A DNA stretch of 64,000 bases from Callorhinus ursinus (GCF_003265705.1 NW_020312828.1:58703021-58767020), one strand, 5' to 3'; counted from the first letter of the stretch, positions 36,471 to 48,339 are shown. Notes: generated by a model not told the origin, from the letters alone. Made by a program: numbers and translations.

Positions 36471-36474
36471 TCAG

Positions 36475-36960
36475 AATCTGTTGAGAGCTTTAAATGCCTT
36501 TTCAAGAAGCTTGGATTTGCCCCACAGGTGATACAATAGCATTATTCAGGCTTTTGTGTTTTTTGATTGTGGATGGAGTGTTGAGAAAGTGTTGGGTAGG
36601 AGATAATACGCTCAGGTCTAACTTTAGCAAGAGCATATGGTAACAAAGTGATGAATGGGCAAGAGGGCAAAAAGTCTAGAATTGTGGATAACGGTTTAAA
36701 AAATTACTTTTCCTACAGTACCCGAGTTAAAAACTACTGAAATCCTGAAATCAAGAGGATGGAAATTGATGAGGTATTGTGATTTCTTGAAAGTAGAGTT
36801 TGAAGCAAAAGAGATGAGAAGGATTTTAACTCAGGGATTTGGAGGAGGTGTTAAACTAATAATTGATACAGGAAATATGGGAAGACAAACTGGCGTAGAG
36901 AAAATTTACGAAGTCTGAGAAGTACATTTCAGTTAATATGATCAGTAGTAATTATCTGTT
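36475..36960 (+). mobile_element. Possible L2-like old repeat
   Basis: GTTGAGAGCTTTAAATGCCT and TGTGGATGGAGTGTTGAGAA, with later GGATTTGGAGGAGG, resemble a widespread old repeat. Weak evidence only. Confidence 0.3.
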
Positions 36961-39035
36961 GGAAGAAAAACATAAAGCAGCCTGTAAGTTGTTATGGCCT
37001 TCTTGTTACTTCTTCCAAAATGAGAGACTAACCTACCACAATGGGCACAAAATGGCAAAGCAATGAAATCTGAGAGATTTTCAGTCACAGGAACTTGAAG
37101 ACAGAGTTACACAGAAAGCCTAATGCACCCTTGTGAATATATCCAGTTTGGAAATAATTTTGTAATATTAAGTATATGTCATTCTTCCTCTTCGAAGGAG
37201 CCAGTTATAAACCATATATTTCAATTTAGCATGAAGAAAAGTTTTATGACAAAATACTAAGAGGTAGAAAACATTCAAAATCAGACAGAAAGGGTTAAAA
37301 CAATAAATAGTCCCTATTAACAGATGACAACTGATAGACCAGAGTATGTTATTTGTATTTTGTTGCATAGAATGACTAAATTAACACTTTAAATTCTCAT
37401 TTCATTGTATTGCAGAACATCTTCTGAGCTAGTCTTAAAAATGTTCAGATATGTATTGCAACTGAAGCAGAAAGAAACTAATCCAGGCTGCTTCATGTTG
37501 GTTGGTATGAGGGCAGGTCAGAGTCAACCTTTGGATGTACATTAAAGTGCTTGGCATACTGTCACCTATTAGTTATTTACTAGCTATGACAAGCATAACC
37601 AAGATCAAAAACTCTGAATCCATTATTGCCATAGATTTCCCATTCCAGACACTCAAGAAAGTTACATGCAAATCAGACAAGACCAACAGCTGCATTAGAG
37701 TTCCTCAATTAGCCCTTTCTGATCACCTGAAATAGTATATGTGTGAACTGCAACAGCTCTTTTTTCATCAACTATGAGCCTAGGTCTCTGGCATTCTTTT
37801 CCTGCTGGCTCCCCTCCACCTCTTGTTTGGCCTCTCAAGTTTGAAGCCAATCTGCTTAAAGAAAAATTGATTTAAGAGGAGTCCAAAGAACTGACTTCAA
37901 AAAATAAACGTCTTGAAGAAATCCCAAGACTTTGGCAAATGGATGCGAAAATCTTCAGCTTCTCTTTCATGGTTGAAAACGAACTCTCAACTAACTCTTA
38001 ACCCTGCCAGGTTGTTCCTTAACACATCCCAGCATCATGATATAATAACATCCTTAGCTTTGACTTTGAATATTTGTACTTCTCTTCTTTATCATTTTTA
38101 CAATTTGGGATAGGGTTTGAAGAGGCAGGTGGCAAGCTTCCTATTGTAATGGTAATATCCCTCTGTTGATGCTCATTAAATTTACTTTATAAATTGAAAC
38201 TTTTTAACAAATTAATGAGCAACCTGAGAAAGTCATTTTACTATGAATTTTAACATCATTGCTAGAACTCAGATTATCTTAAACATACAAACCATTGGAA
38301 AAGGCCCCAATGACTCAAGACACCTGGTCTGTGTTTCTACCTTTTTTAAAGCAATATGATATTTTCTGAAGCTCTATTATGTCATATGTATATAGCCTAT
38401 ATCTCTTTTGGAATTTTATCTCTACTTTACAATTGCTGAACCTCAAACTCCTGCAAAGTTCTCATTTTGAAGACACTTCTAAAGAATTCTCATATGACTT
38501 CATAAAAAAGTCTGATGATGTATTACTTTGGGCTTTTTTTCCTCCCACTTCTGGGTCCCCTGTTGTTGTACCATTTATACACTCTCATCACACACTGAGA
38601 AGTGCACTGTCTTGAGGTTACTGCCACCATATTTCTGTAAGCTGCTTCTGTCTTCTGCCTTTCCCTGTCAACTCTCATGATTTTCTACCAAGAACTATAG
38701 CCAATTATCTTTGCTTTCTAGCAGGTGTCACCATATCCTGTTGAATACCACTGCTAATCCTACTCTGATCTTGAGGAGCCCTTATGATAGAATGTCCTCC
38801 GGCAAAGCGATCAGTTACTCTCGCCATTTGTTCTTCAGATGTTCTTTCAAAGTGGTTCTAAGGCTGCATATCTTGTTCTCTAATAACTAAGGACATGTCG
38901 GGGAAACCACCATTTTAACCCCATGCAAAAATTTTATGATTGCCTCTCTTCCTTTCTCATCATTCTCTTAAGATATGAATACCTGGGATACTAAGCCAAG
39001 AAACAAGTCTGAGTGAAGCCCACCTCGCCCAGCAG
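36961..39035. other. Unique sequence, nothing recognised
   Basis: AT-rich with short open frames; no repeat or RNA gene seen. Confidence 0.4.
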
Positions 39036-39039
39036 CACC

Positions 39040-39260
39040 TATCCATTACAATAATAAACTTTATACGTGCTAAAAATTTAATCTTCACAACTCCATTGGG
39101 AAGATACCATTTTGGTTACCACTCTAAAGAGATGGTGGTGTACAGATGAGGAAACTAAGGCTAAAAAAAGTAACTCCCCAAATCATCCAATGTTTAACTG
39201 ATAGATCCTGGATTTAAATCCAATCAGTCCTATTGCTGACTGAAAGCTTTAACTATCATA
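39040..39260 (-). mobile_element. MIR SINE, minus strand
   Basis: TGTACAGATGAGGAAACTAA, AATCCAATCAGTCCTATTGC and ACTGAAAGCTTTAACTATC follow the reversed MIR order. Confidence 0.75.
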
Positions 39261-39831
39261 TGTTACCCTACTATCTGCTGCCCAATACAAAAAGTCCCAG
39301 CAAGAGTAGGTAACATAGGGAAAATGCAGGAGGATAATTGAATAACGGTAAGTTACTCTGTCCTCACGAGAAAGACCTGTAGCTCTGAGAACAGATAGGA
39401 GGCTTTATATTAGTCACAAGTGAGGGAAAATTGTCACCTACGAGACAGGGTTGATAGCTATGTGATTTTGGATATTAGACAGGGAACAAGAGAGATGTTT
39501 AATTAGTAGAAGCAGCATGGATGGAAGACATTAGATCTCAGAACAGAAGAGCAGTTTTGTTAAAAGAAATGACAGAGCAAATAAAAAATATACATATTAT
39601 TACTTCCCTAAGGCGCATAATTTCCTTCCTCCTATAATTAGCCTTGGACTAGTCAATAATCCCAATTTTTAATTCAGGGAGATACACAAACTGAAAACCA
39701 CAGTTGCATACTTTTAAGTAAAAATATTTGTCAATAAAATATCATATGTGAGGCTCTTTTCTCGGGACGGTAGAGGCCGTGTAGCGTCGCCGTTACTCTG
39801 AGGAGAGAACAGTCGGTAGAGGGGTGCAAAA

Positions 39832-41244
39832 ATGCAGAGCAATAAAACCTTTAACTTGGAGAAGCAAAACCATACTCCAAGGAAGCATCATCAGCATCAC
39901 CACCAGCAGCACCATCAGCAGCAACAGCAGCAGCCACCACCGCCACCAATACCTGCAAATGGGCAACAAGCCAGCAGACAAAATGAAGGCTTGACTATTG
40001 ACCTGAAGAATTTTAGGAAACCAGGAGAGAAGACCTTCACCCAACGTAGCCGGCTCTTTGTGGGCAATCTTCCTCCTGACATCACTGAGGAGGAGATGAG
40101 GAAACTATTTGAGAAATATGGGAAGGCAGGCGAAGTCTTCATTCATAAGGATAAGGGCTTTGGCTTTATCCGCTTGGAAACACGAACCCTAGCGGAGATT
40201 GCCAAAGTAGGACTGGACAACATGCCACTCCGTGGAAAGCAGCTGCGTGTGCGCTTTGCCTGCCATAGTGCATCCCTTACAGTCCGAAACCTTCCTCAGT
40301 ATGTTTCCAATGAACTGCTGGAGGAAGCCTTTTCGGTGTTTGGCCAGGTGGAAAGGGCTGTAGTCATCGTGGATGATCGAGGAAGGCCCTCAGGAAAAGG
40401 CATTGTTGAATTCTCAGGGAAGCCTTCTGCTCGGAAAGCTCTGGACAGGTGCAGTGAAGGCTCCTTCCTGCTAACCACATTTCCTCGGCCTGTGACTGTG
40501 GAGCCCATGGACCAGTTGGATGATGAAGAGGGACTTCCAGAGAAGCTGGTTATAAAGAACCAGCAATTTCACAGGGAGCGAGAGCAGCCACCCAGATTTG
40601 CACAGCCTGGCTCCTTTGAGTATGAGTATGCCATGCGCTGGAAGGCACTCATTGAGATGGAGAAGCAGCAGCAGGACCAAGTGGACCGCAACATCAAGGA
40701 AGCTCGTGAGAAGCTGGAGATGGAGATGGAGGCCGCTCGCCATGAGCACCAGGTCATGCTAATGAGACAGGATTTGATGAGGCGTCAAGAAGAACTTCGG
40801 AGGATGGAAGAGCTGCACAGCCAAGAAGTGCAAAAACGAAAGCAACTGGAGCTCAGGCAGGAGGAGGAACGCAGGCGCCGTGAGGAAGAGATGCGGCGGC
40901 AACAGGAAGAAATGATGCGGCGACAGCAGGAAGGATTCAAGGGAACATTCTCTGATGTGAGAGAACAGGAGATACGGATGGGCCAGATGGCTATGGGAGG
41001 TGCTATGGGCATCAACAACAGAGGCGCCATGCCCCCTGCTCCAGTGCCAGCAGGTACCCCAGCTCCTCCAGGACCTGCCACTATGATGCCAGATGGAACC
41101 TTGGGATTGACCCCACCAACAACTGAACGCTTTGGCCAAGCTGCTACAATGGAAGGAATTGGGGCAATTGGTGGAACCCCTCCTGCATTCAACCGTGCAG
41201 CTCCTGGAGCTGAATTTGCTCCAAACAAACCTCGCCAATACTAA
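39832..41244 (+). CDS. NONO: NONO (p54nrb) retrocopy, intact 470-codon ORF
   Basis: The frame encodes a DBHS-family protein almost identical in layout to NONO, a nuclear RNA- and DNA-binding protein of paraspeckles that pairs with SFPQ or PSPC1. Residues 19-39 are the His/Gln/Pro-rich N-terminus. RRM1 shows RNP2 LFVGNL at 75-80 and RNP1 KGFGFIRL at 108-115. RRM2 starts near 147 (LTVRNL). The NOPS linker lies near 225-280, a long charged coiled coil ([17 protein letters not shown]) near 270-375, and a Gly/Pro-rich tail after it. The parent is normally 471 residues, so this is one short, in the His/Gln tract. The start is the parental ATG. From memory of the parent, changes include R49 for Ser, G127 for Glu, and a C-terminus NKPRQY for NKRRRY. 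There are no introns, no stop and no frameshift. It may be a young processed pseudogene or a working retrogene; sequence alone cannot decide. The antisense open frames over it are shadows. Confidence 0.9.
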   Translation: MQSNKTFNLEKQNHTPRKHHQHHHQQHHQQQQQQPPPPPIPANGQQASRQNEGLTIDLKNFRKPGEKTFTQRSRLFVGNLPPDITEEEMRKLFEKYGKAGEVFIHKDKGFGFIRLETRTLAEIAKVGLDNMPLRGKQLRVRFACHSASLTVRNLPQYVSNELLEEAFSVFGQVERAVVIVDDRGRPSGKGIVEFSGKPSARKALDRCSEGSFLLTTFPRPVTVEPMDQLDDEEGLPEKLVIKNQQFHREREQPPRFAQPGSFEYEYAMRWKALIEMEKQQQDQVDRNIKEAREKLEMEMEAARHEHQVMLMRQDLMRRQEELRRMEELHSQEVQKRKQLELRQEEERRRREEEMRRQQEEMMRRQQEGFKGTFSDVREQEIRMGQMAMGGAMGINNRGAMPPAPVPAGTPAPPGPATMMPDGTLGLTPPTTERFGQAATMEGIGAIGGTPPAFNRAAPGAEFAPNKPRQY

Positions 41245-42113
41245 TAAAAATTTCAATGTCTAGTTTCCCAAAAACCCTTAAAAGAAGGACCCTTTTTGGA
41301 CTAGCCAGAATTCTGCCCTGGAAAAGTGTTAGGGATTCCTCCCAATAGTTAGGTCTTCCTTGCCTGTACTACTCTGAGGGAGTTTGCTGGAGGCTGAGGG
41401 CAAGGGAGGGGCGATATTTAACAAATCAGTTCTGTGTGGTATATCGTTTAACTAATTGATTTTGTATGGTGCCTTCCTGAAGTCTCATGTGATTGTTGAG
41501 GGCCTATGGGGGGGGGGACCATGGCAAAATGGATCCAGTTAGAGCCCCCATTAATCTTCATCATTCCATTCTTTGTCCATCCTGTTCTATTTGGTTTCTC
41601 ATTATACCCTCCAAACCCCAGAGACACTGCCACATACACCACAAAAACAAGCATCCCCCAATGACCTTAGCCCCATTGTTCCATTCACTCGCAGGTTTGA
41701 ATTCAGGCAAATGTCCACAGAGGTCACAGACAACATACATACGGTTCTGTTATATCCCATATATTACCCCTTCATGTCCTAAGGAAGACATTTTCTCTTA
41801 GAGATTTTCATTTTAGTGTATCTTTAAAAAAAAATCTTGTGTTGAGTTGCCTCCCATCTTTTTTCTTGGGTTAGGACAACCCAGGAACGGCCCTTTTGTG
41901 TCTATGATGTTGCTGTTCACAGCTTTTCTTGATAGGCCTAGTACAATCTTGGGAACAGGGTTGCTGTGTGCTGAAGGTCGGACAGTAGCTCTTAGCCTTG
42001 CCTATCGTAGGTAGTTATGCTGTGCATTTTTTTTATTGGTGTACCATGTTTGATTTGTCCCTGATACCTTTGGAGTTTTTCTGAGAAATGGAGCAGTAAT
42101 ACAGCATCAACTT

Positions 42114-42119
42114 ATTAAA
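42114..42119 (+). terminator. Retrocopied NONO polyadenylation signal
   Basis: ATTAAA lies about 17 bases upstream of the encoded poly(A) start, as in a transcript 3' end. It is inherited from the parent mRNA. Confidence 0.7.
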
Positions 42120-42155
42120 ATACGTTTTAAGCCTTTTAAAAAAAAAATCATATGT

Positions 42156-42466
42156 CAATTGTGTAAGACTGTGAATTGTGTAAGACTGATGAATCATAGA
42201 CTTGTACCTCTGAAACAAATAATACATTATTTGTTAAAAAAAAAAAAAGAAGAAGATAGTAGGAAGGGAAAAATGAAGGGGGGGAAATGGGAGGGGGAGA
42301 TGAACCATGAGAAACTGTGGACTCTGAGAAACAAACTGAGGGTTCTCGAGGGGGTGGGAAGATGGGTTAGCCTGGTGATGGGTATTAAAGAGGGCACATA
42401 TTGAATGGAGCACTTGGTGTTATACACAATCAATGAATCATGGAACACTACATCAAAAAAATTAAA
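42156..42466 (+). mobile_element. Truncated carnivore L1 3' end with two tail modules
   Basis: Module one has ACTTGTACCTCTGAAACAAA and an A run. Module two has GATGAACCATGAGAAACTG, GGGTATTAAAGAGGGCACA and GGAACACTACATCAAAAA. It begins with a 17-bp tandem duplication (AATTGTGTAAGACTG at 42157-42171 and 42174-42188). The next bases, 42469-42476, are ATCATATG, the same target motif that brackets the NONO copy. Confidence 0.87.
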
Positions 42467-42479
42467 AAATCATATGGGC

Positions 42480-44390
42480 ACTGTTAACTGAAGTCTTTCT
42501 CCTGACTATATAATTGTTCATAGGAGAGAGTCTGTTTCATTCAAATAATTGCTTAAAAGAAACAATTGAAAGAATGACCGATAAATCTAAGAGTAGTGAA
42601 CTAGGAAATGTTGATTCTCATTTGCCAACTTTGAGAGACAAAGCTAAGTTACTGTTACCTATATATATTCACTTCTTAGATAACAAATTTTCGTGTCTAG
42701 AATCTGTTAAATATCACAGCTGACTATTTTTTCAATACCCATTGAAAATGTAGAAGGGATGTAGATGTATAGACACTGTTATTATTTTAGAAAACAAGGC
42801 TCATATTCAAAATATTACTGCCCCTAAGTAATACATGGTATATACAAGATGGTAAAGTGGCCAGAGACTATATCATAATGGGCAGATAAAATCAATATTT
42901 TTATATTTTCATGGGTATTCAATGGAAAGAAACAGAAGAAGAACAGAAATTCTGGTGTTGGCAACCAATACAATTTAGAAATTCGTTCCAACTATTTGTA
43001 ACTTGAAAATCAGACTTAATTAAAACACTATTCTGAGGGGAAATATAAATATGTCTATTGGAATGAATAAGTGAAAAAAAGACAGTAGTCATGTGCAAAA
43101 AAAAGTCACACCCCAGAGTGAACAAAATTAGGGAGTATTAAATGTCAATATTAAAGCTGAAGACAAAGACAGAAATAAATTTTCTTTAATCAAAGAAAAA
43201 GGAATAAGTTATTTTCGTATAACCAAATAAATTCAAATGATAGACTAAAGTCAATTAAATCTAAAACTGAAATAATACAAGAAGGAATAATAACCTTAAT
43301 CTGAAATAAAGAATTTCTAAATATCCTTCCATATTGACATATCATTTGTTTTTTGTTATAGTTGGAGCTGAAAATTATCTGGCTATGAATGCATTTATTT
43401 ATTCATTATGTAAAGAAATACATAATGAGATATGTTAAAAGGACTCTACCAGGTACTAGAGATAAAATAATGGAAAAGACTACACCCCATCTGTAAGAAG
43501 CTTATAGTTTAATAGCGCATTTCAAAACCTGTGTTCTACATAGAACCAATTCTGAGAAAAATTAATGACAAATATTTTGAAAATATAGTGTTCCATCATC
43601 AAATAAATTTGGAATTATTGCTTTCACTCCCTCTCTTATATATTTTCTGATATGTCAATTAGCATCTTCTTTAGGAGTTAAGTTTTAAAAAGCAAAAATA
43701 AGAATACTCAAAATGATCCTTAAAAGTCCCCTAAATCTTCTAGAGGATACAACATACATGGCTAAATTTATAGCTCATGTTGGAGGAAAATATATAGTCT
43801 AAATCTATTTCATTGTTTTCTTGGTAGAGGATCACATGAAATGTTTGGCTTGAATTTAGAAGCCAAATTGTGTTGAAAATGTGTATCTTTAAACATTAGT
43901 TTCATATGCAACATGGCCAGATGCTCCCATGAAAAATGAGTAGCAATTTAAACCAGTTCAGCCAAAAGCAAATTCCTTTTATTTTGGATAAATGGAGAGG
44001 ATCAGTAGGCAGAATCACCTACAATATTTATGCCTTCTTTTTTCTTATATTTGTTTTTATGGTTGTTGTTTTACTTTCTTGTTTATCTACTTTAAATTGT
44101 TGAAATCTTGCAAGTTGCATATTTAATGAGACTTCCCTTTAATGAGAACTATTTCTGCTTGCTTAACATGATGTTTTAAGATTTTACTTGACCATGGAAT
44201 TCATGTATGTGTGTACAGCACTGATTATTCTTAGAAATGGTGTCCCACAGAACTCAGTTACCTGGATGAACAAAGCCAATGTATTTAATGAGCAACATGA
44301 ATTTGCTGAAAAATAGTGGGAGAGAAAAGAAAAGCTAGGTTTTATATTTACTCCTAATTATAAATAATTTTAATACTCTTTGTGTTACTT
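42480..44390. other. Mostly unique sequence with one L2-like piece
   Basis: L2-like text lies at about 43391-43512 (GCATTTATTTATTCATTATG, ACCAGGTACTAGAGATAAAA). Otherwise no gene or repeat recognised. Confidence 0.4.
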
Positions 44391-44394
44391 TGAA

Positions 44395-45660
44395 GTCCAC
44401 AATTGACTGATACAAATATAGCCAGCTGATTTTGACAGAGGTGTAAAGGCAATTCAATGTAGAAAAAATTATCTTTACCATAAAGGGTGGTAGAAAAATT
44501 GGACAATCACTTGAGAGGATAGAACTTCAACATATACCTTATACAAAAAATTAACTCATAAAGGATCATAAACCTAAATATAAAATGTAGAACTCCTTAA
44601 TTTTTAGAATAAAACATGGAAGAAAAATCTCTATGAAGTTAGATTTGGCAGTGAGTTTTAGATATAACATCAAACATGTGATCCATAAAAGACAAAAAAA
44701 ATGATAAAACATTACATTATAAAAATGTAAGACTTTTGGTGTTTAAAACTACTGTTAAGAAAATGAAAAGATTAGGGGCGCCTGGGTGGCTCAGTTGGTT
44801 AAGCGACTGCCTTCGGCTCAGGTCATGATCCTGGAGTCCCGGGATCGAGTCCCGCATCGGGCTCCCTGCTCAGCAGGGAGTCTGCTTCTCCCTCTGACCC
44901 TCCCCTCTCTCGTATGCTCTCTCTCTCTCTCTCATTCTCGCTCTCTCAAATAAATAAATAAAATCTTTAAAAAACAAAAAAAAAGAAAATGAAAAGATTA
45001 TGCACAGACTGGGAGAAAATATTTACACCTCATATATTCTATAAAAGAGTTTTTTATCCAGAATAAATATAAAAAATAACACTTAAAACTCAACAGCAAG
45101 AACACAAATAATATATTTTAAAAGGAAAGTACCAAAATCTAAAAGATCTTTTACCAAAAATACAGAGATAGTAAAAAAACATATGAAAAGATACTCAATA
45201 TTAGGTAAATGTCAGTAGGTAAATCCTAATTAAGACCATAAAGATAAAATCATTAAAAAAATTTGAAAAGTGACAATATGTCCTACTGATGAAGATATAG
45301 AGCAATAAAAATTCTCATTCATCAATGGCAGAAATGCAAAATGGTAAAGCCATTTTGGAAACAGTAAGTTACTCTAAAACTAAACATGCAGTGATTGTGT
45401 GACCCAGCCATCACATTCCTTGTATTTACTCAAATGAACTGAAATTTTATGTTCACAAAAAAAGCCTATGTGCAAATGGTCCTAACTGCTTTAATTATAA
45501 TTGTCAAAAACCAGAAACAACCAAGAAATACTTAAAGAAGGTAATGGAAAAACAAACAGTGATACATCCATACCTTGGAATAATACTCAGCAATAAAAAG
45601 GAATAATTATTTACTCATGCAAGGACATGAATGAATCTTGAATGCATTTTGGTAAAAGAA
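44395..45660 (+). mobile_element. Old L1 ORF2 3' part, plus strand, split by a SINE
   Basis: Begins around CACAATTGACTGATACAAAT, AATTCAATGTAGAAAAAATT and GGATCATAAACCTAAATATA. It continues after the SINE with CAGACTGGGAGAAAATATTT, CCATTTTGGAAACAGTAAG, GTGACCCAGCCATCACATTC and CTCAGCAATAAAAAGG. Heavily mutated. Confidence 0.85.
44775..44982 (+). mobile_element. Young Can-SINE, plus strand, nested in L1
   Basis: GGGGCGCCTGGGTGGCTCAG, GGGATCGAGTCCCGCATCGG and tail AAATAAATAAATAAAATCTT. Perfect 18-bp duplication AAGAAAATGAAAAGATTA (44757-44774 and 44983-45000). Confidence 0.97.
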
Positions 45661-45960
45661 AGATGCCAGGCCATTAGCTAATGACTGACTGGTACAGAAA
45701 AATGAAAGCCAGGCTTCCACACCATGAGTTGGGACAACTGTGGAAGCAAAATTTTTACTCTGGAGCTCTCCTGAGGGATTAGTCTGTGGCTAGGACTTTG
45801 CCCAAAATCTTGTTCTTACTTGGATTTTACCCCTTCCTTTTCCTGCCTCCTTTTGTTCATTTCTAGATTTGCTCCTGAGAATACTTCTTTAATAAATCAT
45901 ATATATATATATACAAATCCTTGTCTCAGTATCTGCTTCTAAGACAGTAAAATGAACTGA
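45661..45960 (+). mobile_element. Possible LTR remnant
   Basis: TTAATAAATC with an AT microsatellite (45897-45913), followed by AATCCTTGTCTCAGTATCTG, looks like an LTR poly(A) signal and U5 end. The left part is not assigned. Confidence 0.35.
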
Positions 45961-46573
45961 ATTTAGAAGCTCTCTCTAAAAGTTCCTTACTGTTTTACTT
46001 ACTGAAATTGAAGTCCACAGAGTATTCATTCCTTTGCAGCTCTTAACTATAGTTAACAATTAAGAGGCTTTATCCAAAACATTTAGCATATTTTTTGAAA
46101 AAATGTAACTTAAAGATTGTTAGCAAATATAGACAAAAAGTAATTTTTGTTTTAAAACAACTAAATTTGTTCCTTAATTTGATAATTCCAAGCATGTAAT
46201 TAATGATCCTTCAAACTTGAAAATGGGAAAAGAAATCATAAAGAAGTTTTTGCAATTTTTCAATATGAACTCCTAGATTCCAAAGCAGTAGATATCCTTT
46301 CTGATTTTCATGCAGGATAATGAGGTTATAAACAACAATGGAAAATACATGAAACTTAGGCAAGAAGCAGTGAAAATAAGGGTAAATATGCCCAACCTGT
46401 CCACTTAGTTTTATTTTCCCTAATATTGCTTTAAATGATCATATATAATTTATATTTATTTATTTTAATACTTATTGGTTTATATTTATTTAAAATACAA
46501 AATAATTTGTATATGTAAATTGGTTTGATGAATATTCAGGTAGTTTTAATATGGAATGGAATTGAATGAGACA
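45961..46573. other. Unique AT-rich sequence, nothing recognised
   Basis: No repeat or convincing open frame seen. Confidence 0.4.
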
Positions 46574-46585
46574 TAAAATATTTTA

Positions 46586-46775
46586 TTTTTAAAGATTTTA
46601 TTTATTTACTTGAGAGAGAGAGAGAGCTCACAAGCAAGGGGAAGGGGCAGAGACGAAGAGAGAAGCAGACTCCCTGCTGAGCAGGAAGCCCCACATAGGG
46701 CTGGATCCCAGGACCCTGGTATCATGACCTGAGCTGAAGGCAGACGCTAAACGGACAGAGATACCCAGGCACCCC
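46586..46775 (-). mobile_element. Can-SINE, minus strand
   Basis: AAAGATTTTATTTATTTACT through ATCATGACCTGAGCTGAAGG to ACCCAGGCACCCC. 12-bp duplication TAAAATATTTTA (46574-46585 and 46776-46787). Confidence 0.94.
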
Positions 46776-46914
46776 TAAAATATTTTAGACAATGTGATGA
46801 AAACTATGACATTTAGTTTATAAGCAAGCTAGCAATAACTACTGTTTGATGGCATAGATTAAGCGATATTAACAAACCTCAGCAAATAATTATTGGTGTG
46901 AAATCTAGGCACAT

Positions 46915-47050
46915 TGTTTCTCAACGTGTCATCCTGGGAAAAAATATGAATCTGGTGTTTGAACAGAGATTCTGATTCTGCCTGTCTTGTGTGGAGCTGT
47001 GGTGTCCGCATTCATATCAAGTACTGTGGCTGATTTTTGTGCATTCTACT
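46915..47050. mobile_element. Possible hAT-type MER remnant
   Basis: TTGTTTCTCAACGTGTCATC followed by AACAGAGATTCTGATTCTGC resembles the end and middle of small hAT-derived MER elements. Weak evidence. Confidence 0.3.
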
Positions 47051-47169
47051 GGTGAAAGTCCAAATACATCTGTGTTGACAATTTAATTCTTCTTCAGTTA
47101 AGACCACTGTCATACCAAGTAAAAGAATCCTTATGGTTATCTACATGAGTTGAGAAAACCTTGTTCCTT

Positions 47170-48322
47170 CCCAGAAGGTCGCCGTGTTAAAGAGGCAGTG
47201 GTAACGCGGGTCTCCCTGCTGTTTCTGGGGAGCAGCGGCGGAGCAGACGAATCCAGCCTGAGGCGGCGGTGAGGAGTGGACCGGCAGTTTGCTGCCCCAC
47301 CATGGAGAGCGGCAGGGGCCGCGGGGGCGGGGGGGGGCGGGGGGCGGGAAGCGGGAACAAAACCACCCGGGGATTGGCCAGCTTTTCTGGAGCGGGCCGG
47401 GCAGGTTTCTCGCCCGCGGATTTGGCCGGCGCCCCGGGGACTGGTACGAACCCTCTGTCTCCGTATTTAAATGTGGATACATGATTTCTCGTTCAGGATA
47501 CAGATGAGTTTATCTTATCGATGGAGCTAATAAAACTCGGGGCAGATTTGACCTGGACTTCTTTACCATTGGAGGATGTTGTATGACAGGGGCGGCATTT
47601 GGGGCAATGAACGGTCTACGGCTAGGATTGAAGGAAACCCAGTACATGTCCTGGTCCAAACCAAGAAACGTACAGATTTTGAACATGGTAACTAGGCAAG
47701 GGACACTTTGGGCCAATACTGTAGGTTCTCCGGCTTTGCTCTGTAGTGCATTTGGTATCATCACTGAGAAAACACGAGGTGCAGAAGATGATTTTAACAC
47801 GATAGCAGCTAGAACCATGACAGGCATGTTGTATCAATGTCCAGGCGGTCTTCGAGGGGTAGCACGAGGTGGTATAGCAGGACTAATGCTTACCAGCCTC
47901 TACGCACTATATAATTACAGGGAGCACATGAAAGGCTCCTGACTCCAACAGTCACTCTGAGGATTTTGACACCTTAGGAGTGGAGGACACTTTAGTAGTC
48001 ATCCAGATCAATTTATATGTCAGTCTGGAGTTACTCTTTCTTCCTACAATTAGTTTGAAAAATTGGAGATTCCAGTTTGCTGTGGTGAAGATCATGGGTT
48101 GACCAGGACTGGCAATCCTTCTAGCCAGAGTTGAAGCCAGAACCCTCTGGTAGCTGAGTAATGTGGTTCTCCCCTACCCCATGAACCGGAAAACTACTTA
48201 CTCACAGAATTCAGGTCATGATTGTTGTCAGTAAGGTATCCCCACATTTGTTTACTTAATGATCTGAAGCTGTAACTTTGCCTTGTATTCCCAAAAAAAG
48301 GTGAAAATAGAAGGAAAAAAAA
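47170..48322 (+). pseudogene. TIMM23: TIMM23 processed pseudogene
   Basis: An intronless copy of the mRNA for TIM23, the channel subunit of the mitochondrial inner-membrane protein import complex. From the ATG at 47302 it encodes GNKTT, AGAPGTGTNPLSPYLNVD and stops at TGA 47482-47484, where the parent has Arg (CGA-to-TGA-type change). A one-base deletion near 47517-47521 shifts the frame. The rest then reads ANKTRGRF, GAAFGAMNGLRLGLKET, WSKPRNVQILNMVTRQG and SLYALYNYREHMKGS, ending at TGA 47940-47942, six codons before the parental stop at 47958. The first exon is unusually Gly-rich and CpG-rich. A 17-bp duplication with one mismatch, AGAAAACCTTGTTCCTT (47153-47169) and AGAAAACCTTGTCCCTT (48323-48339), and an A-rich 3' end prove retroposition. 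It cannot make full-length TIM23. Confidence 0.95.
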
Positions 48323-48339
48323 AGAAAACCTTGTCCCTT

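Larger units (their letters stand above)
39750..42146 (+). mobile_element. NONO: Full-length processed NONO retrocopy (whole insertion)
   Basis: An intronless copy of a NONO mRNA of about 2.4 kb. It begins with GC-rich 5' UTR (GAGGCTCTTTTCTCGGGAC, GTGTAGCGTCGCCGTTACTC), runs through one open frame and a 900-base 3' UTR, and has ATTAAA at 42114-42119 about 17 bases before a poly(A) tract from about 42137. ATCATATGT occurs just before it (39741-39749) and just after the poly(A) (42147-42155), the target-site duplication expected of L1-driven retroposition. The A-rich left context AATAAAATATC fits an L1 endonuclease site. The copy appears not to be 5'-truncated. A third copy of the target motif lies beyond the adjoining L1 tail. 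Confidence 0.93.

Noticed and set aside
40759..41256. 165-codon antisense open frame over the NONO copy
   Set aside because: It is the shadow of the coding strand's coiled-coil and Pro/Gly-rich codons. The sense frame is a clear known protein.
47302..47942. Functional TIMM23 gene
   Set aside because: A stop after 60 codons, a frameshift and an early terminal stop break the frame, and it lacks introns.
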